From: Hyphococcus sp.
GTDB taxonomy: Bacteria > Pseudomonadota > Alphaproteobacteria > Caulobacterales > Parvularculaceae
DNA length: 64,000 bases
Direction: 5' to 3'
Assembly (NCBI GenBank): GCA_013002535.1
Contig: JABDJK010000116.1
Span: 62,001 to 126,000, forward strand
This document shows, piece after piece, positions 21,215-28,403 of the stretch. Each line of letters opens with the position of its first letter. Positions within the stretch are counted from its first letter, which is position 1. The translations under genes were made by a program, and so were the position numbers. A model generated the notes under the pieces. The model saw only the letters and a program-made list of their open reading frames with translations. It was not told the origin of the DNA and ran no database searches.

Positions 21215-21269
21215 ACAGTCGATAAACGCGTAACCAATTTATTTTTTACAAACTGAAAGGGACAGAAAT

Positions 21270-21698
21270 ATGCTGTTTAAATTTGCACGTGAAGCAGGTG
21301 AGAAATTCCGCGAAGGCATCAAAGACGTTGCCGAAGGCATTCAGGATCGCATCAAGGGTCATAAAACCGACGTCAAAGAACTCGATGTAAAACACGATGG
21401 CGAGCGCGTCGTATTAAAAGGCAAAGCCAAAACCCGCGTCGAAGCCGAAAAAGCAATCGTTGCAGCTGGCAACACGCCTGGCGTTGGCGAAGTCGAATCT
21501 CACATCGATATTGAGGAAGAGCCGGAGCAGACCAATTTCTACACAGTCAAGTCGGGCGATACGTTGTCCAAAATCGCCAAAGAATTTTATGGCGACGCCA
21601 TGAAATATCCGGTGATCTTTGAAGCCAATAAACCGATGCTCTCCGATCCGGACAAGATATATCCGGGCCAAACACTGCGCATTCCGGTAGTCAGCTAA
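21270..21698 (+). CDS. kbp: BON-LysM protein, Kbp/YgaU-like potassium-binding protein
   Basis: 142 residues, about the same size and domain order as E. coli Kbp (YgaU): a BON domain at about 28-85 (VKELDVKHDGERVVLKGKA...GVGEVESHIDI) and a LysM domain at about 92-140 (FYTVKSGDTLSKIAKEFYGD...IYPGQTLRIP). No signal peptide, consistent with the cytoplasmic K+ sensor. The gene symbol is by domain architecture. A strong terminator lies at 21856-21886. Confidence 0.8.
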   Translation: MLFKFAREAGEKFREGIKDVAEGIQDRIKGHKTDVKELDVKHDGERVVLKGKAKTRVEAEKAIVAAGNTPGVGEVESHIDIEEEPEQTNFYTVKSGDTLSKIAKEFYGDAMKYPVIFEANKPMLSDPDKIYPGQTLRIPVVS

Positions 21699-21705
21699 GT
21701 TCGCT

Positions 21706-21834
21706 CCTCATCCTGAGGCATCTTTTTCGGCAATCGCAGATCGGCGGTTAAGCCCTGAAGGATGGATACTGAGAAAAGCGCTTGCGAGCATCCGTCGAGG
21801 AAAATGCATGATGCATTTGCACCTCAGTATGAGG
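21706..21834. repeat. CCTCATCCTGAGG-type palindromic repeat
   Basis: Outer ends cctcatcctgagg (21706-21718) and cctcagtatgagg (21822-21834) with an inner perfect repeat aaatgcat g atgcattt at 21802-21818. It belongs with the element at 27105-27278. It is non-coding and lies between kbp and its terminator. Confidence 0.7.
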
Positions 21835-21855
21835 CAGGTTTTTGATAGCCTAGAT

Positions 21856-21886
21856 CGGCGCGCCCTCAACGGCGCGCCGTTTTCTT
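21856..21886 (+). terminator. Intrinsic terminator of the DUF937-kbp unit
   Basis: Nine-base stem cggcgcgcc / ggcgcgccg around loop ctcaac, followed by TTTTCTT. Confidence 0.88.
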
Positions 21887-22039
21887 GTAAGCGCTAATGC
21901 CTTGTATTACCGAAAAAAGCAATTTTTTCCCGATTTCTTTCCAGTTAATACATCCAAACAGGCCCGCGAATGCATCTGAAGGTATGATCAACAAAAGCAC
22001 GGGCCCGGACTGGTGCGCCAGTAAGAAAAGGATTGTCCA

Positions 22040-22407
22040 ATCGCTGAAGATATTCTTATCCCGCTGATCGTTTTTACGGCGATTGGCATTATGGTCGTTT
22101 CGGGGTTTCACCTTGGGTACAAAAAACAACGCACGTCTATGACGCGATTATAGTCGCAATCGAGAAAACCGGAACTGCAGGCCCATAACTCGTCAACGCA
22201 ATCATCCGCGACAATCTCGGTCCCAACGCAGATTTGCGCAAAGGCATCATCCTGATCGCAATTGCTGCTGCATTTGCTTTTGTCGGATTCTCGGTCGATG
22301 AAGCCGAAGCAATTGGTCCGATGCTGGGCGTCGCGTCGTTTGCCGGTCTCGTCAGATTGGCGTATGTGGTATTTCACTTCCTTGCGCCGCGTGAGCCAAC
22401 GATCTAA
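22040..22407 (+). pseudogene. Broken DUF6249-type membrane protein gene
   Basis: Coding pieces are clear but no intact frame remains. The first piece (from 22043) reads AEDILIPLIVFTAIGIMVV and ends at TAG 22151-22153. A shift to the next frame continues DAIIVAIEKTGTAGP, then an in-frame TAA at 22186-22188, then LVNAIIRDNLG, ADLRKGIILIAIAAAFAFVG and a hydrophobic end to TAA 22405-22407. The expected ATG is ATC at 22040. Three lesions (lost start, frameshift, nonsense) show real decay. The intact relative would be a roughly 120-residue two-to-three-helix membrane protein. Confidence 0.75.
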
Positions 22408-22443
22408 TATCAACCGTCGGCGCAAGCGCCGCGAGAGGTCTTC

Positions 22444-22892
22444 ATGGACCGCAGCGACACACAACTCATGTTATTCGCGAAGGCCGGTCAGGACGTCCGC
22501 GCCTTTGCGGAGCTCGATCAGCGAAGTCATTCCCAGTATGGCTCACGGCGATCGCCTATCGAGAGTTTCTGATGCATTTCCGCAAGGAAAAATTGAATGC
22601 GCGGCTAAAAACCGCAATCAGTGATCAGCCGGAACATGCCGAGAAGAATACGAACGACTTGACGATCGATCTGCAGCGAAGCTTTGGCGCCCTAAACGAA
22701 AAAGATCGTGCTGCGATCTTGCTTTGCAATGCAGCCTGATACTTACACAGTGAGGCGTCTACGGTGCTCGATATGCCGCTCAGCTCGGTGAAGACTTGCA
22801 TCGCGCGCGCGCGAAAACAAATGCGCGAATTTATGGACCCCGGTAAGCGACACCCGGGCCGATTGAAACGCCGGCCCGCAAACCAATTGTAA
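22444..22892 (+). pseudogene. Broken ECF-type RNA polymerase sigma factor gene
   Basis: It begins MDRSDTQLMLFAKAGQDVRAF, a sigma region 2 start, and stops at TGA 22570. Another frame carries WLTAIAYREFLMHFRKEKL (end of region 2) and then region 4: LQRSFGALNEKDRAAILLC, an in-frame TGA at 22737-22739 where Gly is expected, then EASTVLDMPLSSVKTCIARA, the recognition helix with the usual VKxxxARAR ending. Much of region 2 between the two frames is missing. The lesions are a deletion or shift plus a nonsense codon. Confidence 0.8.
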
Positions 22893-22904
22893 ATCGGGCG
22901 TCTT

Positions 22905-23232
22905 ATGCACGCGGACGATTCCTCAGAAATGTTGCAACAGGATTTTAAAGCGCTGACAGTGAACCGTGAAAATGATGCATTCACGCAAAAAAGTCTTTAA
23001 CAAAATCAATTCAAAGCACCGAGCGCGCAAAGTCATTGTCGGGTTTACAGCCGGCATCGGCGCGGCGCTGGCCGCCTCGCAATTCGGCGGAACCGTTACA
23101 GCATTCGCGACCGCGTATACTGGCGCCATGACAGAAACGGCTGGCGTTGCGATAATGCCGTAACTCTTCGCGACGCTTGTGGTGGGCGCAGTGATACTGG
23201 CAACCGCGATGGTGTTACGGCAAGAGTTTTAG
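22905..23232 (+). pseudogene. Broken small membrane protein gene, possible anti-sigma partner
   Basis: Frame one reads MHADDSSEMLQQDFKALTVN and ends at TAA 22998-23000, just after a six-A run at 22987-22992. The next frame continues KKVFNKINSKHRARKVIVGF into a membrane helix, hits TAA at 23161-23163, and then shows a second helix LFATLVVGAVILATAMVL to TAG 23230. The layout (charged N-terminus, two helices, directly behind a sigma gene) suits an anti-sigma-type protein, but no motif proves it. Confidence 0.6.
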
Positions 23233-23242
23233 ATCACGACTT

Positions 23243-23659
23243 CTAATCGTCGCGGTGAACTTTCTCGGCCTTTTCGTGACGCTCTTGCGCTTCAAGGGAA
23301 AGCGTTGCGATGGGTCGCGCATCAAGACGACGCAGCGAAATCGGCTCGCCGGTTTCTTCGCAATATCCGTATTCGCCCGTTTCGATCCGGCGGATAGCGG
23401 CGTCGATTTTTGAAATCAATTTACGCTGGCGATCGCGGGTGCGCAACTCAAGCGCTTTCTCGGTCTCGCTCGACGCGCGATCAGCGATGTCCGGCAATTG
23501 CGTATTGTCTTCCTGAAGATTGACAATCGTGCTTTGACTTTCGTCCAGAATTTCCTGTTTCCAGTTCAAAAGCTTCCGCTTGAAATATTCTTTTTGACGG
23601 TCGTTCATAAACGGTTCGTCTTCACTCGGACAATATTCCGCTAGATCAACATTTGCCAT
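23243..23659 (-). CDS. dksA: RNA polymerase-binding transcription factor DksA
   Basis: 138 residues from MANVDLAEYCPSEDEPFM; an upstream start adding ten residues was rejected. DksA enters the RNA polymerase secondary channel and with ppGpp tunes rRNA and amino-acid promoters. The coiled coil with DxxDxA (LPDIADRAS) at its tip is present. In the C-terminal zinc region the E. coli CxxC...CxxC is reduced to a single Cys (GYCEETGEPISLRRLDARP), as in other alphaproteobacterial DksA proteins. It lies next to fliX on the same strand. Confidence 0.92.
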   Translation of the reverse strand: MANVDLAEYCPSEDEPFMNDRQKEYFKRKLLNWKQEILDESQSTIVNLQEDNTQLPDIADRASSETEKALELRTRDRQRKLISKIDAAIRRIETGEYGYCEETGEPISLRRLDARPIATLSLEAQERHEKAEKVHRDD

Positions 23660-23819
23660 CCTAAACTCCCGCTTGAAACGCTCAAACACTTTGCGCGCCC
23701 CCGCAAAACTGCGGACTGTATAACGACGCCGCCTATCCTGCTCAAGGCATAAATTACGACGAATTTGTCACGAAGTTTTTATAAAAATTCATGGTTGATT
23801 TTTCGTTTCAACCAGCCCA

Positions 23820-24233
23820 TCAACGGCCAAGTTTTGCAAGTTCGACCCGCGCACGCAGCGCGATCTCGTCATATATTTGCAAAAGGCCCGGCTCGGCGTC
23901 TGCGTGGGCGCGGATTTTGGCTGCGTCTTCAAGAATGGCGACATCACCAGGCGCGACGCCGCCATCGAGCAGCGAAACTTTCAATCCATCCAGGTGCTCT
24001 AAAATACGTTGCGCTGCAGCAAAAGTTTTTCGTCCACCCCCGCCGGCGCCGTTGCTTTGTAATGAAATCAACGCCTGCATCATTTCCGTGCGCGCGGCGC
24101 CAGCGACATCGCCGGCGCCCGAGCTCGACGCAGCTTCCGACGCGCCGCCTGGTTTGAACGCGGGCGCCGACTTTGCGGCCTTTTTTGCGCGCGCCGCCGG
24201 GCGCGCATCAGGCGTTCCGGTTATTTTTATCAT
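23820..24233 (-). CDS. fliX: Flagellar assembly regulator FliX
   Basis: 137 residues. FliX in Caulobacter couples early flagellar assembly to FlbD/sigma-54-dependent class III/IV transcription. The sequence shows the family layout: MIKITG start, a low-complexity Ala/Pro/Ser/Gly linker to residue ~45, then the conserved helical part LQSNGAGGGGRKTFAAAQRI and a C-terminal YDEIALRARVELAKLGR. It is divergent from flgI, the same arrangement as in Caulobacter, which supports the call. Confidence 0.82.
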   Translation of the reverse strand: MIKITGTPDARPAARAKKAAKSAPAFKPGGASEAASSSGAGDVAGAARTEMMQALISLQSNGAGGGGRKTFAAAQRILEHLDGLKVSLLDGGVAPGDVAILEDAAKIRAHADAEPGLLQIYDEIALRARVELAKLGR

Positions 24234-24421
24234 CGCTCAAAAGTCTCCCGTTCACGTCGGGCACTCTCATCGCTCCGGCTAAAGGTTTCGTTAAACACGG
24301 CAGAAAAGTCCCGGCAGGAATTGCCCGTTGATGCCTTTCAAAATTCTTAAGGTGACGAGCCAGGTTTCACCAACGCAAGTATTTCACTGGTATTTCTTGA
24401 AGCTGGCGCCGAGCACAATTG

Positions 24422-24439
24422 TTGGCACGACCCTCGCTA
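24422..24439 (+). promoter_or_regulatory. Sigma-54 (-24/-12) promoter of flgI
   Basis: TTGGCACGACCCTCGCTA has GG at 24424-24425 and GC at 24436-24437, the invariant pair exactly ten bases apart, and matches TTGGCACG-N4-TTGC at all but one position. The predicted start of transcription near 24449 precedes the flgI ATG at 24501. In Caulobacter, flgI belongs to the sigma-54/FlbD-controlled class. Confidence 0.82.
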
Positions 24440-24500
24440 ATAAAGAAGTGTGGCGCGCATTGCGCCTCAAGAACTTGAAAATCGAATTTGGCCAAACCTG

Positions 24501-25601
24501 ATGAAACAGTTTCTCGCCGTCATTTTTTCTCTCGCAGCAATTTTCTCCACAAGCGCTGCAGAGTCGCGCATCAAAGATCTCGCTGATATTGAGGGCGTGC
24601 GCGAAAACATGTTGATTGGATACGGTCTCGTCGTCGGTCTCGACGGTACAGGCGACCGCATCCGAAACACACCGTTTACCCGCGAGAGCCTTATTTCCAT
24701 GCTTGAGCGCATGGGCGTCAATGTCCGTTCGGAAAACCTCGACACAGATAACATTGCCGCCGTCATGGTGACCGCAAACCTCCCGGCGTTTGCGACCCAA
24801 GGGACCCGTGTCGATGTATCAGTAAGCGCCCTCGGCGACGCTGAATCACTTCGCGGCGGGGTGTTGCTCGTGACGCCGCTTCATGGCGCTGACGGTGAAG
24901 TCTACGCCATAGCGCAGGGACCGGTCGCCGTCAGCGGGTTTGCAGCGCGCGGCGCCGCGGCGTCGATCACTCGCGGCGTACCGACAAACGGACGCATTTC
25001 CAACGGCGGCGTTGTCGAGCGCGAGATCATCTATGAAATTGCATCGCGCGAAAATATAAAGCTTGCCTTGCGCAATCCCGATTTTACGACTGCGCAACGC
25101 ATTGCCAATCAGATCAATAAGAAATTCAGCGACGGAACAGCGATCGTCGGCGATCCCGGCACCGTCCACGTGGTTCGCCCACAAAGCTACGCCGGCGATA
25201 TGGTCGCGCTCATCACCGACATTGAGACATTACGGGTGAAACCGGACCACGCAGCGAAAGTTGTGATCGACGAAGCTTCCGGCGTTATTGTCATGGGCGA
25301 CGACGTACGCGTCTCTACGGTCGCGATAGCGCAAGGCTCCCTCACGGTATCAATTTCTGAAACGCCGCAAGTTAGCCAGCCAAGCCCGTTTTCGGAACGC
25401 GGCAGAACCGTCGTTGTTCCACGAACAACAGCGGGCGTTGATGAAGCGCCCGCCCAATTGCAACTAGTAAAAGAAGGCGTTCGCCTCAGCGATCTTGTTG
25501 ACGGACTGAACGCGCTCGGCGTGCCGCCGCGGGACATGATTGCTATCTTACAAGCCATCAAAGCCGCCGGCGCCTTGCAAGCCGATATTGAGGTGATGTG
25601 A
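24501..25601 (+). CDS. flgI: Flagellar P-ring protein FlgI
   Basis: 366 residues from the ATG at 24501, which gives a proper signal peptide (MKQFLAVIFSLAAIFSTSAA). A GTG-type upstream extension would fuse sequence that lies at the predicted transcription start and was rejected. FlgI polymerises as the P ring in the periplasm. Hallmarks: SRIKDLADIEGVRENMLIGYGLVVGLDGTGD, NMLERMG-type block, and the C-terminal LVDGLNALGVPPRDMIAILQAIKAAGALQA. It overlaps the next gene by one base. Confidence 0.97.
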   Translation: MKQFLAVIFSLAAIFSTSAAESRIKDLADIEGVRENMLIGYGLVVGLDGTGDRIRNTPFTRESLISMLERMGVNVRSENLDTDNIAAVMVTANLPAFATQGTRVDVSVSALGDAESLRGGVLLVTPLHGADGEVYAIAQGPVAVSGFAARGAAASITRGVPTNGRISNGGVVEREIIYEIASRENIKLALRNPDFTTAQRIANQINKKFSDGTAIVGDPGTVHVVRPQSYAGDMVALITDIETLRVKPDHAAKVVIDEASGVIVMGDDVRVSTVAIAQGSLTVSISETPQVSQPSPFSERGRTVVVPRTTAGVDEAPAQLQLVKEGVRLSDLVDGLNALGVPPRDMIAILQAIKAAGALQADIEVM

Positions 25602-25894
25602 TGGAAATAAACGCTCTCACCTCGACGCAGCAAACGCTCGCGCCGGAACAACGCGCCGCTATCGACAGGCGCGCGGAAGAATTTGAAGCGCTCTTTTTGT
25701 CGCAACTTTTAAAACCAATGTTTGATTCCGCCAAAGCGCCCAGCCTCTTCGGTGGTGACGGCCCCGAACAGGACGCCTACGGCGCCATGCTTCACGAAGA
25801 ATACGGCAAGGCTATTGCTGCGCGCGGGGGCGTCGGAATTGCCGATCACGTTCGCGCCTCTCTCATCCAATTACAAAGTGCAAAATCCGACTAA
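25601..25894 (+). CDS. flgJ: Rod-binding protein, FlgJ N-terminal domain type
   Basis: 97 residues from the ATG sharing one base with the flgI stop (TGATG). It has only the rod-cap half of FlgJ (EEFEALFLSQLLKPMFDSA...DAYGAMLHEEYGKAIAARGGVGIADHV) and no muramidase domain, as is usual in alphaproteobacteria. It should act as scaffold for rod assembly, with a separate lysozyme cutting peptidoglycan. Confidence 0.88.
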   Translation: MEINALTSTQQTLAPEQRAAIDRRAEEFEALFLSQLLKPMFDSAKAPSLFGGDGPEQDAYGAMLHEEYGKAIAARGGVGIADHVRASLIQLQSAKSD

Positions 25895-25906
25895 GGGGAT
25901 TTAATA

Positions 25907-26341
25907 ATGACAGCAGCAACAGTTGATGCAACCACCCGGGTCCAGTCGTTGATGGAAATCACGCGCTCGCTTAGCAATATCTTTGCACAGGAAAACAAAA
26001 TCCTGCGCAACGGGCGCCCTGCTGGTATTGCGCCATTGCAAGCAGAAAAAGCGCGCCTTGCTGCGGTCTATGCGCAGTCAATTCGCGACATTGCGGCAAA
26101 CCGCAATTCAGTTGAAGGCGCTGAACCGGCGCTGCTGACAGAATTGAAAGCGATTACGCAAATTTTTGAAGCGCGCGCGGAGCGCCAGCGTGGACTGTTA
26201 GCGGGCGCGAGCCAAGCGTCAGAGGGTGTTGTTCGCGCTGTTGCCGAGGAAGCTTCCGCTGCGAAAGGCGCCGGCAATTATTCGCGTGAAGAGTCTATCG
26301 GCAAAATCCCGGCGCCGATCAGCATTGATGAAAGTGCGTAA
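25907..26341 (+). CDS. Flagellar FlgN/FlbY-like protein
   Basis: 144 residues, all helical, no signal peptide or membrane segment. Two helices around VQSLMEITRSLSNIFAQENK and LRNGRPAGIAPLQAEKARLA match the pattern of FlgN-like type III export chaperones; in Caulobacter a similar protein (FlbY) follows flgJ. It starts 12 bases after flgJ in the same unit. The exact role, likely a chaperone for hook-associated proteins, is inferred from context. Confidence 0.65.
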   Translation: MTAATVDATTRVQSLMEITRSLSNIFAQENKILRNGRPAGIAPLQAEKARLAAVYAQSIRDIAANRNSVEGAEPALLTELKAITQIFEARAERQRGLLAGASQASEGVVRAVAEEASAAKGAGNYSREESIGKIPAPISIDESA

Positions 26342-26349
26342 GCGCATTT

Positions 26350-26910
26350 TTAGCCAAGCGACACGCCCGCTATATAACGATGCGCGTAAAACGCCACAAA
26401 GATATATAGACCCGCCCCCACAGCAATTGCTATTACGTCATTTTTTATTGGTCCCGCAGTCGGGCTTTCGACGCCGCGTCGTTTAACAACGATCCGATCA
26501 ATAACGGCGAACGCCAAAAACGATCCGAACAACAATAATGACCGTTCGTCGCCGTTCACAAGCAAATGTGCGAATGCCCATAGTTTAACGCCGGCGAGCA
26601 TCGGGTGCTTCGCACCGGCAGCGATCTTTCCCGCTGGCAACATCGAACTCGCAAGCAGGATGAATGCTACCAAAACAAGCAGATAGGTTACATGCCGCAT
26701 CCAAAGCGGCGGCGTGTAAATGATCGTCGTGTCGGCGCCGCGCCATCCAAAAATGATCAACGCAAAACCAATTAACGCTACGAGTGAATAAAGCCCGCGA
26801 TACGGGCCGGCGCCAAGTTTCGTAACTAAAATTTCACGCGGTCCGCGCGCGAAAGCCGTAAAGAAATGCGACCCGAAAAAAATGATGAGACCAGCCAAAT
26901 AGAAAGACAT
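26350..26910 (-). CDS. NnrU-family membrane protein
   Basis: 186 residues with six hydrophobic segments. NnrU hallmarks: FFGSHFFTAFARGPRE near the start, GLYSLVALIGFALIIFGWRGA, and HPMLAGVKLWAFAHLLVNGDERSLLLFGSFLAFAVIDR, the conserved HP...HLLxNGD block. In denitrifiers NnrU accompanies nitric-oxide reduction, but relatives occur widely without it, and no denitrification genes are present here. It converges with the flagellar unit. Confidence 0.85.
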   Translation of the reverse strand: MSFYLAGLIIFFGSHFFTAFARGPREILVTKLGAGPYRGLYSLVALIGFALIIFGWRGADTTIIYTPPLWMRHVTYLLVLVAFILLASSMLPAGKIAAGAKHPMLAGVKLWAFAHLLVNGDERSLLLFGSFLAFAVIDRIVVKRRGVESPTAGPIKNDVIAIAVGAGLYIFVAFYAHRYIAGVSLG

Positions 26911-27104
26911 AACGCGCTCCGCAAAATAGATTTTCGCCTACACTAGAATGTGTCGGCCGCGGCGCAAATCCGATTGAGTTGACCAAGCTTGATTCAACCC
27001 CAGGAAGGTTTTCGTTCATGAATCCTGCTATCGGTAGATAGTTTTCACCCACTTCTCGCGAGGCCCTACAGTGGCGTCCATGGGAAGTTTTGTTCAAATC
27101 CCAA

Positions 27105-27278
27105 CCCCTCATCCTGAGGTGCGCGGCCGCAAGGCCAAGCCTCAAAGGGTCGATTGGATGGGAACCAATCGGCGAGAAGCCACATGCCGTTCGTTGAATG
27201 GGGCCCCAACCCCATTTAACCCTTCTCGGCTCCATCCGCAATCTGCTGATAGCGTATGGAGGCGCCCCAGGATGAGGG
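27105..27278. repeat. CCTCATCCTGAGG-type compound palindromic repeat
   Basis: Outer ends ccctcatcctgagg (27106-27119) and ccaggatgaggg (27267-27278) pair. Inside are cgattgg/ccaatcg, aatgggg/ccccatt and a longer pair ggcgagaagc / ccttctcggc. It fills most of the 590-base gene-free region between nnrU and the YbjN gene. A frame on the minus strand (26834-27427) crosses it and is not a gene. Confidence 0.75.
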
Positions 27279-27425
27279 TTGCAAGCAGAAGTAGGCCCCA
27301 CCAGACCACTATTTGGAACAATTACGACGTGAAACACGCGCCGGCTAACGCCGCTCCGACAGCCCAGAAAACGCGCCATTCTCCGCCACAGAAACATACC
27401 AGATTCGCCGGAAACCGAGACGAAC
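27279..27425 (-). repeat. Dispersed segment, copy B
   Basis: Read on the minus strand it begins near 27412 (GGCGAATCTGGTATGTTTCT), continues through CTGGGCTGTCGGAGCGGCGT and ATTGTTCCAAATAGTGGTCTGG. The plus strand at 34893-35010 has GGCGAATCTGGTCTGGTTCT, GTGGGCTGTGGGCGCGGCGT and TCATTCCAAGATCTAGTCTGG in the same order, about three-quarters identical by eye. Both copies run straight into a palindromic element. Function unknown; it may be a decayed fragment of a repeated gene. Confidence 0.55.
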
Positions 27426-27504
27426 AAAAGGGCGCAACGGATTTGCCGGGCGCTGGGTCTGCCGTATCAGACCCCCTCGGCAATTTACAATTTTTCCAAA
27501 GCTA

Positions 27505-28251
27505 TTATTCGATCAGCGCCCTGACTTCGTCGCTCGCGAACTCACTTGCGAGAGTATTTGCTATTGCCGCAGACAATGCGTTTTCTGTTCTGAAGTCTGC
27601 TCCTGCATCAACAGTATCTGCTGTGCGCTGCACTAAAAGGTCGGCGCTAGACTCGTTCGATTCATAAAGATTTCCGACTTTAGAATCCGGCGCCTTACCG
27701 ATCATCATCGATACGGCGGTGCCAGTCGTCGACTGTGTATCGACGTACCGCTGCATGTCATTCAAAAACAAAGCCAGGATCAATTGGACGTTCTCTCGCC
27801 CTAAGCCGCCATTCAGAAAAAGCTGTGTGCCAAATATAATTATTTGCTGGTTCGAAATATTAACCGCCTTTGATACGTCAGAGTTCGTATTGAATGTGTT
27901 GATAATGTCATACGAGATTCCGGAACTTGGCAGCCCCGTATATACAAGCATCTGGTCGCATTCAATCGCTGTCGCCGGATCGGCGCAATTGAAAAAAGAA
28001 AGAAAGAATTGAGCGCCGCCGGATGTTGCCGCGATCATCGTTCCTGTTCCGTCGCCGGTGTAAGGCTGAAGCGTTGTCGTAATGCCAAATTCCGAGAGGA
28101 TCGATGTTGCGTCGGATCCGCTGATTTTTGTCATGACGCCGGTGGTGGACAGCTGATTATTGGCCTCAATTTGCGCCGAGGCAGCGCCGTAAAGCCCGCC
28201 AAAAAACGTGATTAGGGCAATAATGCCCTTTATTATCAGATGCTTATTCAT
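27505..28251 (-). CDS. Secreted YbjN-domain protein
   Basis: 248 residues from the ATG at 28251, which has a GAGGGG ribosome-binding site. Signal peptide at about 1-26 (LITFFGGLYGAASAQ). The mature part fits the YbjN sensory-transduction-like fold: VMTKISGSDATSILSEFGI, GTMIAATSGGAQFFLSFFNC and a hydrophobic helix run IIIFGTQLFLNGGLGRENV. The periplasmic location is inferred. Divergent from the lysozyme gene. Confidence 0.7.
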   Translation of the reverse strand: MNKHLIIKGIIALITFFGGLYGAASAQIEANNQLSTTGVMTKISGSDATSILSEFGITTTLQPYTGDGTGTMIAATSGGAQFFLSFFNCADPATAIECDQMLVYTGLPSSGISYDIINTFNTNSDVSKAVNISNQQIIIFGTQLFLNGGLGRENVQLILALFLNDMQRYVDTQSTTGTAVSMMIGKAPDSKVGNLYESNESSADLLVQRTADTVDAGADFRTENALSAAIANTLASEFASDEVRALIE

Positions 28252-28403
28252 AAACCCCTCGAAACCAAACAAAATTGCAGCGGGCGGACTCTATCAGCTA
28301 TGCGGCATTTCAGCAAAAGCTCACGCATCTTTGAGCGGCAATTCTACACTTCCGCCATAATTGCCGGTATGTTCAAGTCTGTCGATGTTGGTGGAGCGTT
28401 GTG

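Noticed and set aside
23243-23659. DksA zinc-finger loss as a defect
   Set aside because: The single-Cys form is usual for alphaproteobacterial DksA, so it is not a broken gene.
24384-24800. 138-codon frame antisense to flgI
   Set aside because: Overlaps the sigma-54 promoter and the flgI signal peptide.
26834-27427. 197-codon frame on the minus strand
   Set aside because: It overlaps the nnrU start and runs through a palindromic repeat; composition is that of translated repeat.
27071-27667. 198-codon frame on the plus strand
   Set aside because: Translated repeat plus antisense to the end of the YbjN gene.
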